Notes: generated from the letters alone by a model not told the origin. A stretch of DNA of 55,045 nt from an uncultured Candidatus Melainabacteria bacterium (GCA_949902595.1 CATLDC010000012.1:1-55045), one strand, 5' to 3'. Numbered from the stretch's first letter, positions 8,097 through 16,879 are shown. Numbers and translations: made by a program.

Positions 8097-9776
8097 TTAC
8101 ACCTTAGCCAACTTAGCTTCGCTTTCCAAAGAAAGTGTTACTGTTGTGATATCACAAACAGAGCTTGGTCCGAAGTACTGGATAGCACCAGGGAACAGGT
8201 ATCTGTCGTTCATTGCCCAGTCTTCTCTGTTAGCTTCAAGCTTCTTGAACACAGGTCCGTCAAGCTCAACAAGAGCCTTCTTGATAACCGGCTTCATTTC
8301 ACCGTGTCTTCTTTCCATGTTCATCATCATTGTAAGAGGAACACCGCCTGCAATCCAGTCATGAGCAGGTTCTGTAAGGTTTCTTACTGATGACAGGTAG
8401 CCTGTCAGTCCGAAGTTAATCAAAGCAAACGCATTGAACCCGAGTGAGTAGCAGTAGTCAGCATCAAAGTTAGAAGGGAATGCACAACGTCCTTCGTAAC
8501 CGAAGAAGTGTGACTGTGTTGAGAACTTGCCATTGAATTTGCCTTCTTTTTTTAGTTTAGCAAGTTTTTCTTCTACCATTGAAATCAAAAGTTTTTCTGT
8601 TTCAATCTTTGATACCTGAACATTACCGTGAGGGTCTCTGTCCATAAGAAGCTGTGATTTAATCAAAGCCGGAAGAGACTTGAACACGCCTGCATTTTCG
8701 CTTGAAAGTGTGTTTTCAATAATAGCGATTTTTTCAGTGTCTGTACCGTTAGAGTACTTAGAATCTTTTTCCAAAGATGGCATAATGTCGTTAAGGTTTG
8801 CAATCATAGCCTTGAGTTCAGGAATAAATTCAATCAAGCCTTCAGGAATAACTGCGATACCGAAGTTTTTGCCGTTTTCAGAACGTCTTACAACGATGTC
8901 TGAAATGTAGTCAATGATTGAAGAAAGTGACATTTTCTTTTGTTCAACTTCTTCTGAAATCAAAGTTATGTTCGGCTGGGTTTGAAGAGCTGCTTCAAGA
9001 GCTACGTGAGACGCGCTTCTTCCCATGATTTTAACAAAGTGCCAGTATTTCTTAGCTGAGTTTGCGTCTCTTTCGATGTTTCCGATTAGTTCCCCGTAAG
9101 TTTTAGTAGCTGTATCAAATCCAAAAGAAATTTCGATTTGTTCGTTCTTCAAGTCTCCGTCAATTGTCTTAGGGCATCCGATTACCTGAATGCCTGCGTT
9201 GTGAGCAACAAACCATTCTGCAAGAAGTGCAGCGTTTGTGTTAGAGTCGTCGCCGCCGATGATTACAACAGCAGAGATGTTAAGTTTTTTACAAACTTCC
9301 CATGAAGACTGGAATTGTTCTTCTGTTTCCAACTTAGTTCTGCCTGAGCCAATAATATCGAAACCGCCGGTGTTTCTGTAGTCGTTGATAAATTCGTCGT
9401 TAAATTCAACATACTTACCTTCGATAATACCGCTTGGACCGCCCAAGAAACCGTACAAGTTGTTTTCTGGGTTAGCCTGTTTCAAAGCGTCGTAAAGACC
9501 TGCAATAACGTTGTGTCCGCCAGGTGCCTGACCGCCTGAAAGAATTACACCAACATTTCTCTTTTCGCTTTTTGAAGCTTCTGTTGATGTAGAGAATGTT
9601 ACGGTTGGTTTTCCGTAAGTATTTTTGAATAATTCTTTAATCTCTTCCTGATTTGCAACAGACTGTGTTGCAGAACCTTCCTGTGACAACAAGTGATTAA
9701 TACCGCTAGCCAAAGATGAAGGTAATTTTGGCTGGTATTTCAATCTTTCGATTTGTAATGGTGATAGATTTGTCAT
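8097..9776 (-). CDS. pfp: pyrophosphate-fructose 6-phosphate 1-phosphotransferase
   Basis: This enzyme reversibly phosphorylates fructose 6-phosphate using pyrophosphate. The 559-aa length is that of the long PPi-dependent PFK group rather than the about 320-aa ATP enzyme. Key motifs are GGQAPGGH (81-88), GGDDSN (174-179) and PKTIDGDLK (202-210); the second Asp of GGDD and the Lys in PKTIDGD are hallmarks of PPi use. Later comes [14 protein letters not shown] for sugar-phosphate binding. It stands alone, with a start preceded by GAAGGAAGG. Together with the ADP-forming acyl-CoA synthetase at 16880 it suggests energy-sparing glycolysis. Confidence 0.95.
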   Translation of the reverse strand: MTNLSPLQIERLKYQPKLPSSLASGINHLLSQEGSATQSVANQEEIKELFKNTYGKPTVTFSTSTEASKSEKRNVGVILSGGQAPGGHNVIAGLYDALKQANPENNLYGFLGGPSGIIEGKYVEFNDEFINDYRNTGGFDIIGSGRTKLETEEQFQSSWEVCKKLNISAVVIIGGDDSNTNAALLAEWFVAHNAGIQVIGCPKTIDGDLKNEQIEISFGFDTATKTYGELIGNIERDANSAKKYWHFVKIMGRSASHVALEAALQTQPNITLISEEVEQKKMSLSSIIDYISDIVVRRSENGKNFGIAVIPEGLIEFIPELKAMIANLNDIMPSLEKDSKYSNGTDTEKIAIIENTLSSENAGVFKSLPALIKSQLLMDRDPHGNVQVSKIETEKLLISMVEEKLAKLKKEGKFNGKFSTQSHFFGYEGRCAFPSNFDADYCYSLGFNAFALINFGLTGYLSSVRNLTEPAHDWIAGGVPLTMMMNMERRHGEMKPVIKKALVELDGPVFKKLEANREDWAMNDRYLFPGAIQYFGPSSVCDITTVTLSLESEAKLAKV

Positions 9777-9882
9777 AAAACCTTCCTTTCTTCTTTTGAT
9801 AAAATTATAACCGAAACATGTTGCGTTGTCCTAGCAAATTTAAAAATGTTGAGGTTTTATAATAATTGAAAAGGAAGTCAAG

Positions 9883-10215
9883 ATGAACATATCTATCAAT
9901 CAAACAAATATCACCAGCAGGGGAAAGTTAATCCCAAAATCCGATTATAAAGGGCCGATTCTTAAGTTAACGAAGGCTGAAAAACTTAGAATAGAGGGTT
10001 TGAACCAGAAAAAAGCAGAGCTTGAATGCGAAATGTACAATCTGCATAATTACATTAAATATCAGTGTCATGGAAATGTAAGCGATAACTTTTATGACAA
10101 ACTGGATACGCTTAATTACAGGGTTAAACAAGTAGCAGAGTTAATACAGGAAATCAAAACCAACAGGCTTAACAAGCAGATTGAAAAGCAGAAGAAGCTG
10201 GATATAAAAGGTTAG
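9883..10215 (+). CDS. hypothetical coiled-coil protein, 110 aa
   Basis: The ATG follows AAGGAAG by five bases, so expression is likely. The N-terminus MNISINQTNITSRGKLIP is Asn/Ile-rich and ends in a G-K pair, resembling (without the Phe) the N-terminal motif seen in other unknown proteins of this window. Residues 35-105 are highly charged and helical, consistent with a coiled coil (heptad-like KKAELECEMYNLHNYIK). No domain is recognised. It is convergent with the ZIP transporter and separated by two bases. Confidence 0.65.
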   Translation: MNISINQTNITSRGKLIPKSDYKGPILKLTKAEKLRIEGLNQKKAELECEMYNLHNYIKYQCHGNVSDNFYDKLDTLNYRVKQVAELIQEIKTNRLNKQIEKQKKLDIKG

Positions 10216-10217
10216 TA

Positions 10218-11021
10218 TTAATACCCGTTTAGCAGAAGCAAGCTAGCCCAGATAACAATTATCCCTGACATAACTCCTGCAATAGCATAGTGCCAGTCAC
10301 CGTATTCGTGTGAGAGCGGAAGCAGCGTGTCAAAAGATATGTAAATCATGATTCCTACAACAGCAGCCATAAAGAATCCGACAAACACCTGCGGTAAGAA
10401 CCAGTGCAGCAGCGCAAGCCCGATTAAAGCACCCAAAGGTTCTGTCATACCTGTCCAGAAAGAATACCAGATTGCCATTCTTTTTTTGCCGGTAGCGTGG
10501 TAGATAGGGAGCGCAACTGCGATACCTTCCGGAATATTATGGAGCGCGATTGCAAGCGCTACAGAGAACCCGATTGTTAAATCCTGTGAAGAGACAAGAA
10601 AAGTCCCTAGACCTTCCGGAAAGTTGTGTATTGCAAGTGCAATCGCTGTAAGCAGTCCGGCTCTTCTGATTCTGTGAGTTCTTTTGCAGCTCTCTGTTTC
10701 GCAGCCGTCGGTAAGTAAGTCTTCTTCCACGTGGTCGGGGATGAATGTGTCGATTAATTTTGAGATGATTACGCCGGCAATAAATCCCCAGAACATTATC
10801 CAGTGGTAATCAACTGGATAGTATTCTTTTAACAGTCCTTCTGCTGTTGTGAGGATTTCTGTAAAAGAGACAAAAATCATTACGCCTGCTGAGAATCCGA
10901 GTCCCAAAGAAAGGATTTTCAGGTTATTCTTTTTTACCAGAAAAGTAACAAAGCCGCCTATTACGGTTGCAAGTCCTGCAAGCAGGGTCATCAGTAGTGG
11001 TATATGCCAGTTTTCAATCAT
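10218..11021 (-). CDS. zupT: ZIP family zinc transporter, ZupT-like
   Basis: This is a 267-aa inner-membrane divalent-metal importer. The ZIP signature helices are clear: HNFPEGLGTF in TM4 and HNIPEGIAVALP in TM5, with a long cytoplasmic loop between TM3 and TM4 containing clustered acidic residues and Cys (DGCETESCKRTH). ZupT takes up zinc and other divalent metals. The loop has two Cys and a His that could bind metal. It stands alone. Zur or other metal regulation is not visible. Confidence 0.93.
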   Translation of the reverse strand: MIENWHIPLLMTLLAGLATVIGGFVTFLVKKNNLKILSLGLGFSAGVMIFVSFTEILTTAEGLLKEYYPVDYHWIMFWGFIAGVIISKLIDTFIPDHVEEDLLTDGCETESCKRTHRIRRAGLLTAIALAIHNFPEGLGTFLVSSQDLTIGFSVALAIALHNIPEGIAVALPIYHATGKKRMAIWYSFWTGMTEPLGALIGLALLHWFLPQVFVGFFMAAVVGIMIYISFDTLLPLSHEYGDWHYAIAGVMSGIIVIWASLLLLNGY

Positions 11022-11046
11022 AGAATAATTCTAGCACAAACAGTTT

Positions 11047-11781
11047 TTATTTTATCAGTTTAGCGAGTTCAGCGCTGATATTGATTTTTGCGAGTGTTTC
11101 AAAATTCTTTTTAAAGAAGTCTGTATGATAAATACTTTTTTTGTTCAAGAATCCCTCTAGAACAGCCTTTCTTCCAATGGCAAAAGTTTTGTCATTGTAG
11201 TTTTTGTATTCTTTTCTGATTGCAGCTGCGTAGTTGTCATAATCATCCGGAGAGGATGCAAAAATACCCAGGTCCAAATCTGCAATAAGCTTTTCTTCAA
11301 GAGTTGCAGATTCAAGATTATTCTTGTGATTAGTTGCCATTATTAATTTCTTAAGAAATTTTAGTTCGTCAGGTTTGGCGTCAGACTTTTTGTTTAGGAT
11401 ATTTTCTGCGCAGTTTGCACTTTTTTCAACATCGTATGGTTCTCCGTTTACAAAGTCGTGCATAATAATAGCAAAATTAAAGATATTCGGATTTTGAATC
11501 TTTAATCGTGTTGACTCAATAAATGCACGCAGGTTCGTAAACATATTTTTCAAATGGTCAATATTATGATATTCCCTGTTTTCATAGGCTTTCAGCACCT
11601 GAAAAGACGTCGTATCCTTATCTTTTTTGTACCCGAGGTTGTTCAGGGTATTTTCAATTATTTCTTTCATATTTGGCTCAAACGGGCGGGAAGTCATATT
11701 GTCCTGTGTTGGCCGGATTTCATTCATTCTGGTAAAGGAGGTGTTTTTAAAAGTATTTATTGAAATTTTGTTTACTATCAT
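11047..11781 (-). CDS. HD-superfamily phosphohydrolase-like protein with N-terminal extension
   Basis: Residues about 60-230 match the predicted metal-dependent HD phosphohydrolase family (COG4339 type): YHNIDH (71-76), HD (108-109), ATNH (149-152), DLDLGIF (168-174), then IRKEY and FAIGRKAVLEGFL. All metal-ligand positions appear intact. The first about 36 residues are an Asn/Thr-rich extension containing TSFTRMN, which weakly resembles the N-terminal motif found in other proteins of this window. A perfect TATAAT (11788-11793) lies six bases before the ATG, so the mRNA may be leaderless. The substrate is unknown. Confidence 0.82.
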   Translation of the reverse strand: MIVNKISINTFKNTSFTRMNEIRPTQDNMTSRPFEPNMKEIIENTLNNLGYKKDKDTTSFQVLKAYENREYHNIDHLKNMFTNLRAFIESTRLKIQNPNIFNFAIIMHDFVNGEPYDVEKSANCAENILNKKSDAKPDELKFLKKLIMATNHKNNLESATLEEKLIADLDLGIFASSPDDYDNYAAAIRKEYKNYNDKTFAIGRKAVLEGFLNKKSIYHTDFFKKNFETLAKINISAELAKLIK

Positions 11782-11796
11782 TCTTCAATTATAGTA

Positions 11797-11822
11797 CAAA
11801 AAAAAGAGCCTAATCGGCTCTT
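11797..11822 (-). terminator. minus-strand rho-independent terminator with no known gene before it
   Basis: Stem AAGAGCC (11804-11810) pairs with GGCTCTT (11816-11822) around TAATC, followed on the minus strand by eight T. It lies upstream of the HD gene on the same strand, so it must end some other minus-strand transcript starting between here and the tRNA-Asp promoter. Confidence 0.75.
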
Positions 11823-11930
11823 GGAATTAAGAATAGCTGGAAGTATGAAAAAGATTTAATTAATGATTATATTAAACCGAATACGGGGTTCGAAATCTAT
11901 TACCAGGGCGTCTAATATTGTGATAGCCGG
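11797..11930 (-). ncRNA. candidate small RNA
   Basis: A minus-strand promoter-like pair (TTGCAA at 11965-11960, 17-base spacer, CATATT at 11942-11937) predicts a start near 11930 and the transcript would end at the terminator at 11797-11822. No ORF of note lies between. The length would be about 134 nt. The -35 is a palindrome shared with the divergent tRNA-Asp promoter. This is an inference from promoter and terminator only. Confidence 0.35.
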
Positions 11931-11959
11931 TCGGGTAATATGTGTTGAAAACAAAATGC

Positions 11960-11988
11960 TTGCAAATTTTTTTTCAGCAGGTTATATT
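11960..11988 (+). promoter_or_regulatory. sigma70-type promoter of tRNA-Asp
   Basis: TTGCAA (11960-11965), exactly 17 bases, then TATATT (11983-11988). The predicted start is near 11995, about 36 bases before the tRNA. Confidence 0.7.
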
Positions 11989-12030
11989 AAAAATGCAGCC
12001 GGTTAAGAGGTTGCATTGACAACAAAATAC

Positions 12031-12108
12031 GGGAGCGTAGCTCAGTCTGGTTAGAGCGCTTGCCTGTCACGCAAGAGGTCGCGAGTTCGAGCCTCGTCGT
12101 TCCCGCCA
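12031..12108 (+). tRNA. tRNA-Asp (GTC)
   Basis: The cloverleaf is complete: acceptor GGGAGCG with CGTTCCC, anticodon stem CTTGC/GCAAG with loop CTGTCAC (anticodon GTC), T-loop GTTCGAG. The 3' CCA is encoded (12106-12108), unlike the other tRNAs of this window. Confidence 0.97.
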
Positions 12109-12110
12109 TT

Positions 12111-12138
12111 AAAAAAGACCCTTTACCGGGTCTTTTTT
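12111..12138. terminator. short bidirectional terminator
   Basis: GACCC (12117-12121) pairs with GGGTC (12128-12132), flanked by six A and six T. It ends tRNA-Asp and overlaps the stop codon of the minus-strand nucleotidyltransferase. Confidence 0.75.
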
Positions 12139-12803
12139 GCTAGTAATACATTTGAACTCCACTGAATTAGCTTATAGTATAAATCTTCAATTTCTGCTAT
12201 ATTCATACTTTCAATCTCTTTTTTATTAATACAAGTGTTCAAAATCTCGCTATCAGCACCCTCAAGTTTTTCAAAAAGCTGTTTTTTTGTTGAAATATAG
12301 CTTTTTGTTTCTGTAAAATACTTTGCCTGCAAAACAAAGAATGTCATTTTATAAAGGCTTTGCAAATCTTGAACATAATTATTTGAATGAACAAAACTAT
12401 GAACAGCTGCGTGGTATAAATTTTCAGCCTCGATTTTAACAGCTTGCCTTACCTCATCTATTGTTGGAGGTTGGATTATATCCTTAAGGTTTCCAAATAA
12501 TGGCTTTGTATCATAGTAAAATTGAAACATGTCTGTTTTTGACCATTTTTGTAATTCTGCTCTTCCTGAGATAAATCCGCAAGCTTTGTCTTTATCCGGC
12601 ATGTTGTTGATTATCGAACGGTAGATTTTTAAGTCCTCAAAATCTAAAACATCCAAAATAACAACTAAATCTATATCACTGGTGTCAGTTGCCTCGCCTC
12701 TATTGTAACTTCCCTGAAGCCCAATAAAAAGCAATCTTTTTGGAAAATTTTCTTGCAATCTATCTATGGCAACCTTTAGCCAGTTATCTATGTTAAAATC
12801 CAT
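12123..12803 (-). CDS. nucleotidyltransferase-domain protein
   Basis: This 226-aa protein has the nucleotidyltransferase-fold signature GSYNRG (31-36) followed by TSDIDLVV with the catalytic acid pair D43 and D45. The C-terminal half (about 110-226) is helical and could be a HEPN-like or substrate-binding part. Related proteins include minimal nucleotidyltransferases of toxin-antitoxin pairs and aminoglycoside-type enzymes, but neither a paired HEPN gene nor a drug context is present. GAGGG precedes the ATG. The substrate is unknown. Confidence 0.85.
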   Translation of the reverse strand: MDFNIDNWLKVAIDRLQENFPKRLLFIGLQGSYNRGEATDTSDIDLVVILDVLDFEDLKIYRSIINNMPDKDKACGFISGRAELQKWSKTDMFQFYYDTKPLFGNLKDIIQPPTIDEVRQAVKIEAENLYHAAVHSFVHSNNYVQDLQSLYKMTFFVLQAKYFTETKSYISTKKQLFEKLEGADSEILNTCINKKEIESMNIAEIEDLYYKLIQWSSNVLLAKKTR

Positions 12804-12923
12804 TCAGCCCTCTTTCTTAAATAGTATTATAAATATTGTAACAAATTGTAATATTTAATCAAATTTAAATCCGGTCTTGTTTTATAATTATTTGTGTAGT
12901 GTATTGTAAAGACAGGTTTTATA

Positions 12924-13670
12924 ATGAAATTAGCACCCGCCGGAATAATCGGAAAAATTAACCCTAAAGAGTTTGGATACCTTTGCCCGAACGGAGTAAT
13001 AAACTTTCAAACTGAGGAAAGTGCTATTAAGTTCGCTAAATGCGCAATCGTGAAGGAGCTAAAGGCGACCGGAAAAGAACTCGGGGTTATAACAAAGGAT
13101 TCCAGAGTATTGAAATCTATCCAGGGAGATGAAGAGCGGGTACTTATGCCTCTAAACGATATTCCAGACATAAGAGGATGCGCTTATCATCACGGTCATC
13201 CGGATTTTTATAAAGGAATTGCCTCTTCTTTTAGCCCTCGTGACGCAAAAAGTTTTTTAATCTTAAACAAGGTTCTCGGATACAACAGGTACTTTGTCTA
13301 TAACCAACTTGGCGAGGAGTGTTCAATGGAGTTCAAACCTTCAAGAGTATTAGATTTTCTGCCCAGAAACTTAAGATATTTGTTATTCCAATTTAATCCT
13401 TTAACAAGCATAAAGTTTAGTAACATTGACAGGGCAACGCATAAATTTGAAAAGGGAGCAGATGTAAAGAGTTATTTACGCAAAATTACTCCAGAAGATA
13501 TTAAAGTTTATAAAAACATTGCAACAAATGGTTCTGAAAAAGACAAAAAAGACTTAAAAGATTTATTAATGGCAAAATTTAAGGCATCGCTGGGACACCA
13601 AGCAACCAGGGATTTTGCTCCCAAAATCGGAGCTGATTATAAAACAAATTTTTCATATATTGTTGATTAA
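12924..13670 (+). CDS. hypothetical protein with JAMM-like metal motif, 248 aa
   Basis: I do not recognise the family, but residues 86-107 hold a pattern like a JAMM/MPN metal site: H90-x-H92-P, then S104-x-x-D107, with candidate glutamates at 70-71. The spacing between the second His and the Ser is 11 residues, longer than the usual 7, so this would be a variant. No signal peptide or membrane helix is visible. The C-terminal third is basic and helical. It stands alone between divergent genes. A deubiquitinase- or RadC-like role would be speculation. Confidence 0.65.
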   Translation: MKLAPAGIIGKINPKEFGYLCPNGVINFQTEESAIKFAKCAIVKELKATGKELGVITKDSRVLKSIQGDEERVLMPLNDIPDIRGCAYHHGHPDFYKGIASSFSPRDAKSFLILNKVLGYNRYFVYNQLGEECSMEFKPSRVLDFLPRNLRYLLFQFNPLTSIKFSNIDRATHKFEKGADVKSYLRKITPEDIKVYKNIATNGSEKDKKDLKDLLMAKFKASLGHQATRDFAPKIGADYKTNFSYIVD

Positions 13671-13688
13671 TAGGGCGTTAAGGTACAC

Positions 13689-13746
13689 CACCCTTAACAA
13701 AAAAGCCCCTTTTCGGAGTCTTTTAAGATATGGGCAGGGGTGGATT
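13689..13746 (-). pseudogene. duplicated 3' fragment of tRNA-Tyr with its terminator
   Basis: This 58-base stretch is nearly identical to 13828-13886, which is the 3' end of tRNA-Tyr plus the terminator behind it. It ends abruptly after the bases for TGGATT of the tRNA T-arm. The rest of the tRNA is absent. The two copies are in direct orientation, 139 bases apart. Confidence 0.75.
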
Positions 13747-13827
13747 GTCTTGCTCGTTCGCATTTAACGGGTCTTCGTGTTTTGTTTCCAGCGCTAATCG
13801 CGCTTCCACAAAAGGTGGTTCTCATCT

Positions 13828-13886
13828 CACCCCTTAACAAAAAAAGACCCCTCTCGGAGTCTTTTAAATATGGGCAGGGGTGGATT
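13828..13886. repeat. second copy of direct repeat spanning the tRNA-Tyr 3' end
   Basis: This copy contains the intact terminator for tRNA-Tyr (on the minus strand GACTCC, GAGA loop, GGGGTC, seven T) and the last 16 bases of the tRNA. The other copy is at 13689-13746. Differences are a few substitutions and single-base indels in the terminator part; the tRNA-derived part is identical. Confidence 0.8.
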
Positions 13887-13953
13887 CGAACCACCGTACA
13901 CTCTCGTGAACAGATTTACAGTCTGTCGCCTTTAGCCACTCGGCCACCTACCC
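13871..13953 (-). tRNA. tRNA-Tyr (GTA)
   Basis: It has a long variable arm, acceptor GGGTAGG with CCTGCCC (one T-G wobble), and anticodon loop CTGTAAA (GTA). CCA is not encoded. It is the last tRNA of the minus-strand Thr-Thr-Tyr cluster. Confidence 0.95.
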
Positions 13954-13972
13954 TTATTAACTTATCAAAAAA

Positions 13973-14044
13973 TGCCTTTGACGAGATTTGAACTCGTGGC
14001 CTCTCCCTTACCAAGGGAGTGCGCTACCCCTGCGCCACAAAGGC
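13973..14044 (-). tRNA. tRNA-Thr (GGT)
   Basis: Acceptor GCCTTTG with CAAAGGC, anticodon stem CTCCC/GGGAG, loop TTGGTAA (anticodon GGT). CCA is not encoded. It is the middle gene of the cluster. Confidence 0.95.
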
Positions 14045-14073
14045 TTGAATGCCGCGAGGGCTTAATTTAAAAA

Positions 14074-14145
14074 AGCCGGTAATAGGAATCGAACCTACAA
14101 CCTACGGTTTACAAAACCGTTGCTCTACCGTTGAGCTATACCGGC
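14074..14145 (-). tRNA. tRNA-Thr (TGT)
   Basis: Acceptor GCCGGTA with TACCGGC, anticodon loop TTTGTAA (anticodon TGT). The discriminator base is T. CCA is not encoded. It is the first gene of the cluster. Confidence 0.95.
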
Positions 14146-14186
14146 GTCAAGTTCTATGATATTAGAAACAAAATTTAATGTCAATA

Positions 14187-15671
14187 TTATTTTTTCAATA
14201 GCGCCATGATATTTTTGAGCGGCTCCTCCCAGGAAATCGAATCAGTCTGCTTGAAAATTCTTACGCTCTTATACCAAGGTGTCGTCTCCGTGTCCCCAAA
14301 CCAGCGCCAATCAGCCGCATAAGGAATCAAAAGATAAGTCTTCACCCCGAGCGCTCCGGCTAAATGCGCAACCGATGTGTCCACTGTCACAACCACATCC
14401 ATTGCCTTAAGTGCCTTTGCAGTGTCTGCAAAATCCTTGAAATCCTTTGCCAGATTAATCATCTGCGGATATTTTTCGTTCCCCTTGAATGTATCTCTCA
14501 CCTGAAAAGAATACACCTGAACATCCTCAAGCTTGAAAAACTCCTCAAAACACTTAACATGAATTGTCCGGTTAATCATTGTGCGAATGCCTGCATTCCC
14601 TGCCTCCCAGCACAACCCGACCTTGAGCTTGCTGTTTTCAATGCTTGCCGCACCAGATTTCAAATACCCTTCTGCAAAAGGAATGTGGTCAAAATCCATA
14701 CCGAGAATATACGCCAAATCTGTCACCCGCACAAATTTTGTGTCCGGATTTATCTCTTCATAATCAATAAACTCAATATCCGGATAAGTTTGTTTGAACA
14801 ATCTTGTCAGAGCCTTTGGTGCAGCAACTTTCAGCCTCGAAGCTTTCAAAAACGGAATATATCTTATAAACTGAATATGGTCGCCAAAACCCTGATCGCA
14901 CATCACAATGAGTTCATCAGGAATCTCTTCATTCGGCATCAAAGGATTGTTGGTGCGTTTCAAAAGCTTCGCCCTATCCCGTTTGAAAAACAAATCGTAG
15001 CCTTGTTTAAACCTCTTCTGCGTCAAATAACACATGCCGAGCGAGGTTGTTGCGTCATCATCATCCGGATAGATTTCAAGCATTTTTGTGTAATACGCCT
15101 CTGCCTCTTCAAACTCGCCGAGCTTCTGTGCGCTCACTGCAATATTGTAGTAAGCATCAGGATTCCCCAGTTCAGCAGCTGCCTTGTAGCATTCCTTTGC
15201 ATGTCTGTCATCGCAGTAGATAAGTTCTTTTAAGAACCCCAAATGGAACCACAGAACAGAAGCGTCAGGATTCTGTTTAAGTGATTCAACGCAAAGCTCT
15301 TCGGCTTCCAGAAGTTTTCCGGATTGGGTGAGAGCTTTGATTTTGTGCGCAATCGCGCGTCTGTCATCAGGATAAAGCTCGTACATTTTGTTTGCAAACT
15401 CAACTGCCTTAGGGTAGTTTTTTATTTCAAACAGGCATGCTACAAGCTGGTTGTAGACATCAGCTGTCTGAGCGTAGTTCAGAGCCTTTTCGAACAGGTC
15501 TGCTGCTTCTTCAAAATTCCTTTTGCTGAAATTCAACAGGCCGTAGGCTGAAAGCAAGACAAAGTTTTCAGAATTATTTTTTAATAATTCTAAGTATATG
15601 CGCTCTGCCTCATCGTATTCTCCGCTTTTAGCGAGCGTGATTGCTTCCTGCAAACGATTGATATCAATCAT
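14187..15671 (-). CDS. TPR-repeat protein with glycosyltransferase family 9-like C-terminal domain
   Basis: Residues 1 to about 235 form at least five tetratricopeptide repeats (alternating helix pairs with A/G-x3-F/Y-x3-Y-P patterns). From about 255 there is a glycosyltransferase B-like domain: VMCDQGFGDHIQFIRYIPFL, then KVGLCWEAGN, and a C-terminal VVTVDTSVAHLAGALGVKTYLLIP, the donor-binding segment of heptosyltransferase-like enzymes. The combined architecture is common in bacteria, with roles in protein or envelope glycosylation. It overlaps yggT by four bases and is the last gene of mtnP-yggT-this. The acceptor is unknown. Confidence 0.88.
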   Translation of the reverse strand: MIDINRLQEAITLAKSGEYDEAERIYLELLKNNSENFVLLSAYGLLNFSKRNFEEAADLFEKALNYAQTADVYNQLVACLFEIKNYPKAVEFANKMYELYPDDRRAIAHKIKALTQSGKLLEAEELCVESLKQNPDASVLWFHLGFLKELIYCDDRHAKECYKAAAELGNPDAYYNIAVSAQKLGEFEEAEAYYTKMLEIYPDDDDATTSLGMCYLTQKRFKQGYDLFFKRDRAKLLKRTNNPLMPNEEIPDELIVMCDQGFGDHIQFIRYIPFLKASRLKVAAPKALTRLFKQTYPDIEFIDYEEINPDTKFVRVTDLAYILGMDFDHIPFAEGYLKSGAASIENSKLKVGLCWEAGNAGIRTMINRTIHVKCFEEFFKLEDVQVYSFQVRDTFKGNEKYPQMINLAKDFKDFADTAKALKAMDVVVTVDTSVAHLAGALGVKTYLLIPYAADWRWFGDTETTPWYKSVRIFKQTDSISWEEPLKNIMALLKK

Positions 15672-15931
15672 AGCCCTAAACCGGATAAGAACCCGACAAT
15701 AATTCCCTGCAAGACTTGCAGCAGAATAATTGCCACGATTGGCGAGATATCAAGCATTCCAATCGGAGGAATTACCCCTCTGAATATATTCAAAAACGGA
15801 TCCGTAACAGAACGGATTCCTGCAAACGGCTGCTGCATCCAATCAATGCTAGGCACCCAGCTCAAGAAAATTCTGAGGATTATTAATAAATAATAGAAAT
15901 AAAATAAAGTCCCGACTGCTCTTGATATCAT
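15668..15931 (-). CDS. YggT family membrane protein
   Basis: This 87-aa protein has two hydrophobic helices with the family pattern RIFLSWVPSIDW, then DPFLNIFRGVIPPIG and DISPIVAIILLQVL. YggT-family proteins are linked to osmotic shock and, in cyanobacteria and plastids (CCB3/YlmG), to division or cytochrome maturation. The gene lies 15 bases after mtnP. Confidence 0.88.
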   Translation of the reverse strand: MISRAVGTLFYFYYLLIILRIFLSWVPSIDWMQQPFAGIRSVTDPFLNIFRGVIPPIGMLDISPIVAIILLQVLQGIIVGFLSGLGL

Positions 15932-15946
15932 TTTGTCTCCTAAGTT

Positions 15947-16741
15947 TTAGTGCGAACATTTGCTTGTTTTAGAACATTCACAATTATTGTTCTCTGCCGG
16001 AATATTTTCAATAAGCGTGAAGAGTAATTTTTTCAGGTTATCAAGATTTCTGTTGAACACATTTAAGACTTCCTGGTGAGAAACAGGAGGCACATCTCCA
16101 ACAAGCCCGGCGTCGTAATCTGTGATTAGAGAAATGTTGAGCGGGCACATATCCATTTCTTTTACAAGATAAGCTTCAGGGAATGCTGTCATGTTGATAA
16201 CTTCCCATCCTTGGTTTGTAAAGAATTTTGATTCTGCTTTTGTTGAGAATCTCGGCCCGTTAATTACAACAACTGTTCCTGTTTCGTGAACAGTGATGCC
16301 CAAATCTTTTGCAGTTTTTGCAGCAAGACTTCTGAGCTCCGGACAGTATGTTTCAGCTGGTGAAGGGTGTGAAACAACAGGGCCTTCAAAGAAAGTTGAT
16401 TTTCTGCCGTCTGTCCAATCGACAAACTGATCGCAGATTACAAAATGACCTGGTTCAACGTGTTTTTGCAAACTCCCTGCTGCGCAAGGCGAAATTACAC
16501 GTTTACAGCCGACTTCTTTCATTGCCCAAACATTTGCACGGTAGTTAATCAAATGCGGCGGAATAGAATGCTCTCTGTTATGGCGAGGCATGAATGCAAC
16601 TCTGTGCGGGCCGATTTTGCCGATAAACAAGCTGTCAGAAGGCGCACCGTAAGGTGTTTCAACTTTAACTTCTTTAATATCTTCTAAAAAACTGTAAAAT
16701 CCTGAACCGCCAAAAACACCGATATCTGCTAATTTTTCCAT
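15947..16741 (-). CDS. mtnP: S-methyl-5'-thioadenosine phosphorylase
   Basis: This 264-aa enzyme of the PNP/MTAP family cleaves methylthioadenosine with phosphate to adenine and 5-methylthioribose 1-phosphate, for methionine and purine salvage. Motifs: GVFGGSGFYSF at the N-terminus, PRHNREHSIPPH (phosphate and ribose), NMTAFPEAYLVKEMDM, and ITDYD, whose Asp selects adenine over hypoxanthine. A Cys/His-rich tail (NNCECSKTSKCSH) is unusual and may bind metal. First gene of the three-gene operon. Confidence 0.93.
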   Translation of the reverse strand: MEKLADIGVFGGSGFYSFLEDIKEVKVETPYGAPSDSLFIGKIGPHRVAFMPRHNREHSIPPHLINYRANVWAMKEVGCKRVISPCAAGSLQKHVEPGHFVICDQFVDWTDGRKSTFFEGPVVSHPSPAETYCPELRSLAAKTAKDLGITVHETGTVVVINGPRFSTKAESKFFTNQGWEVINMTAFPEAYLVKEMDMCPLNISLITDYDAGLVGDVPPVSHQEVLNVFNRNLDNLKKLLFTLIENIPAENNNCECSKTSKCSH

Positions 16742-16879
16742 CTGATTAATTCCCTTTCATATTTTTATTTTAATTTTAGCATGAATAAAAATTTAACAAA
16801 AGTTAATTTTTCCTACCTCCATGAACAGTGTTTGTAATATAATTTTCATGTGGTTTTACAAAAGGAAAGGAAGAGATAA

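Noticed and set aside
11881..11930. GGTTCGAAATC, a T-loop-like string near tRNA-Asp
   Set aside because: No acceptor, D-arm or anticodon arm pairs around it, so it is not a tRNA or obvious remnant.
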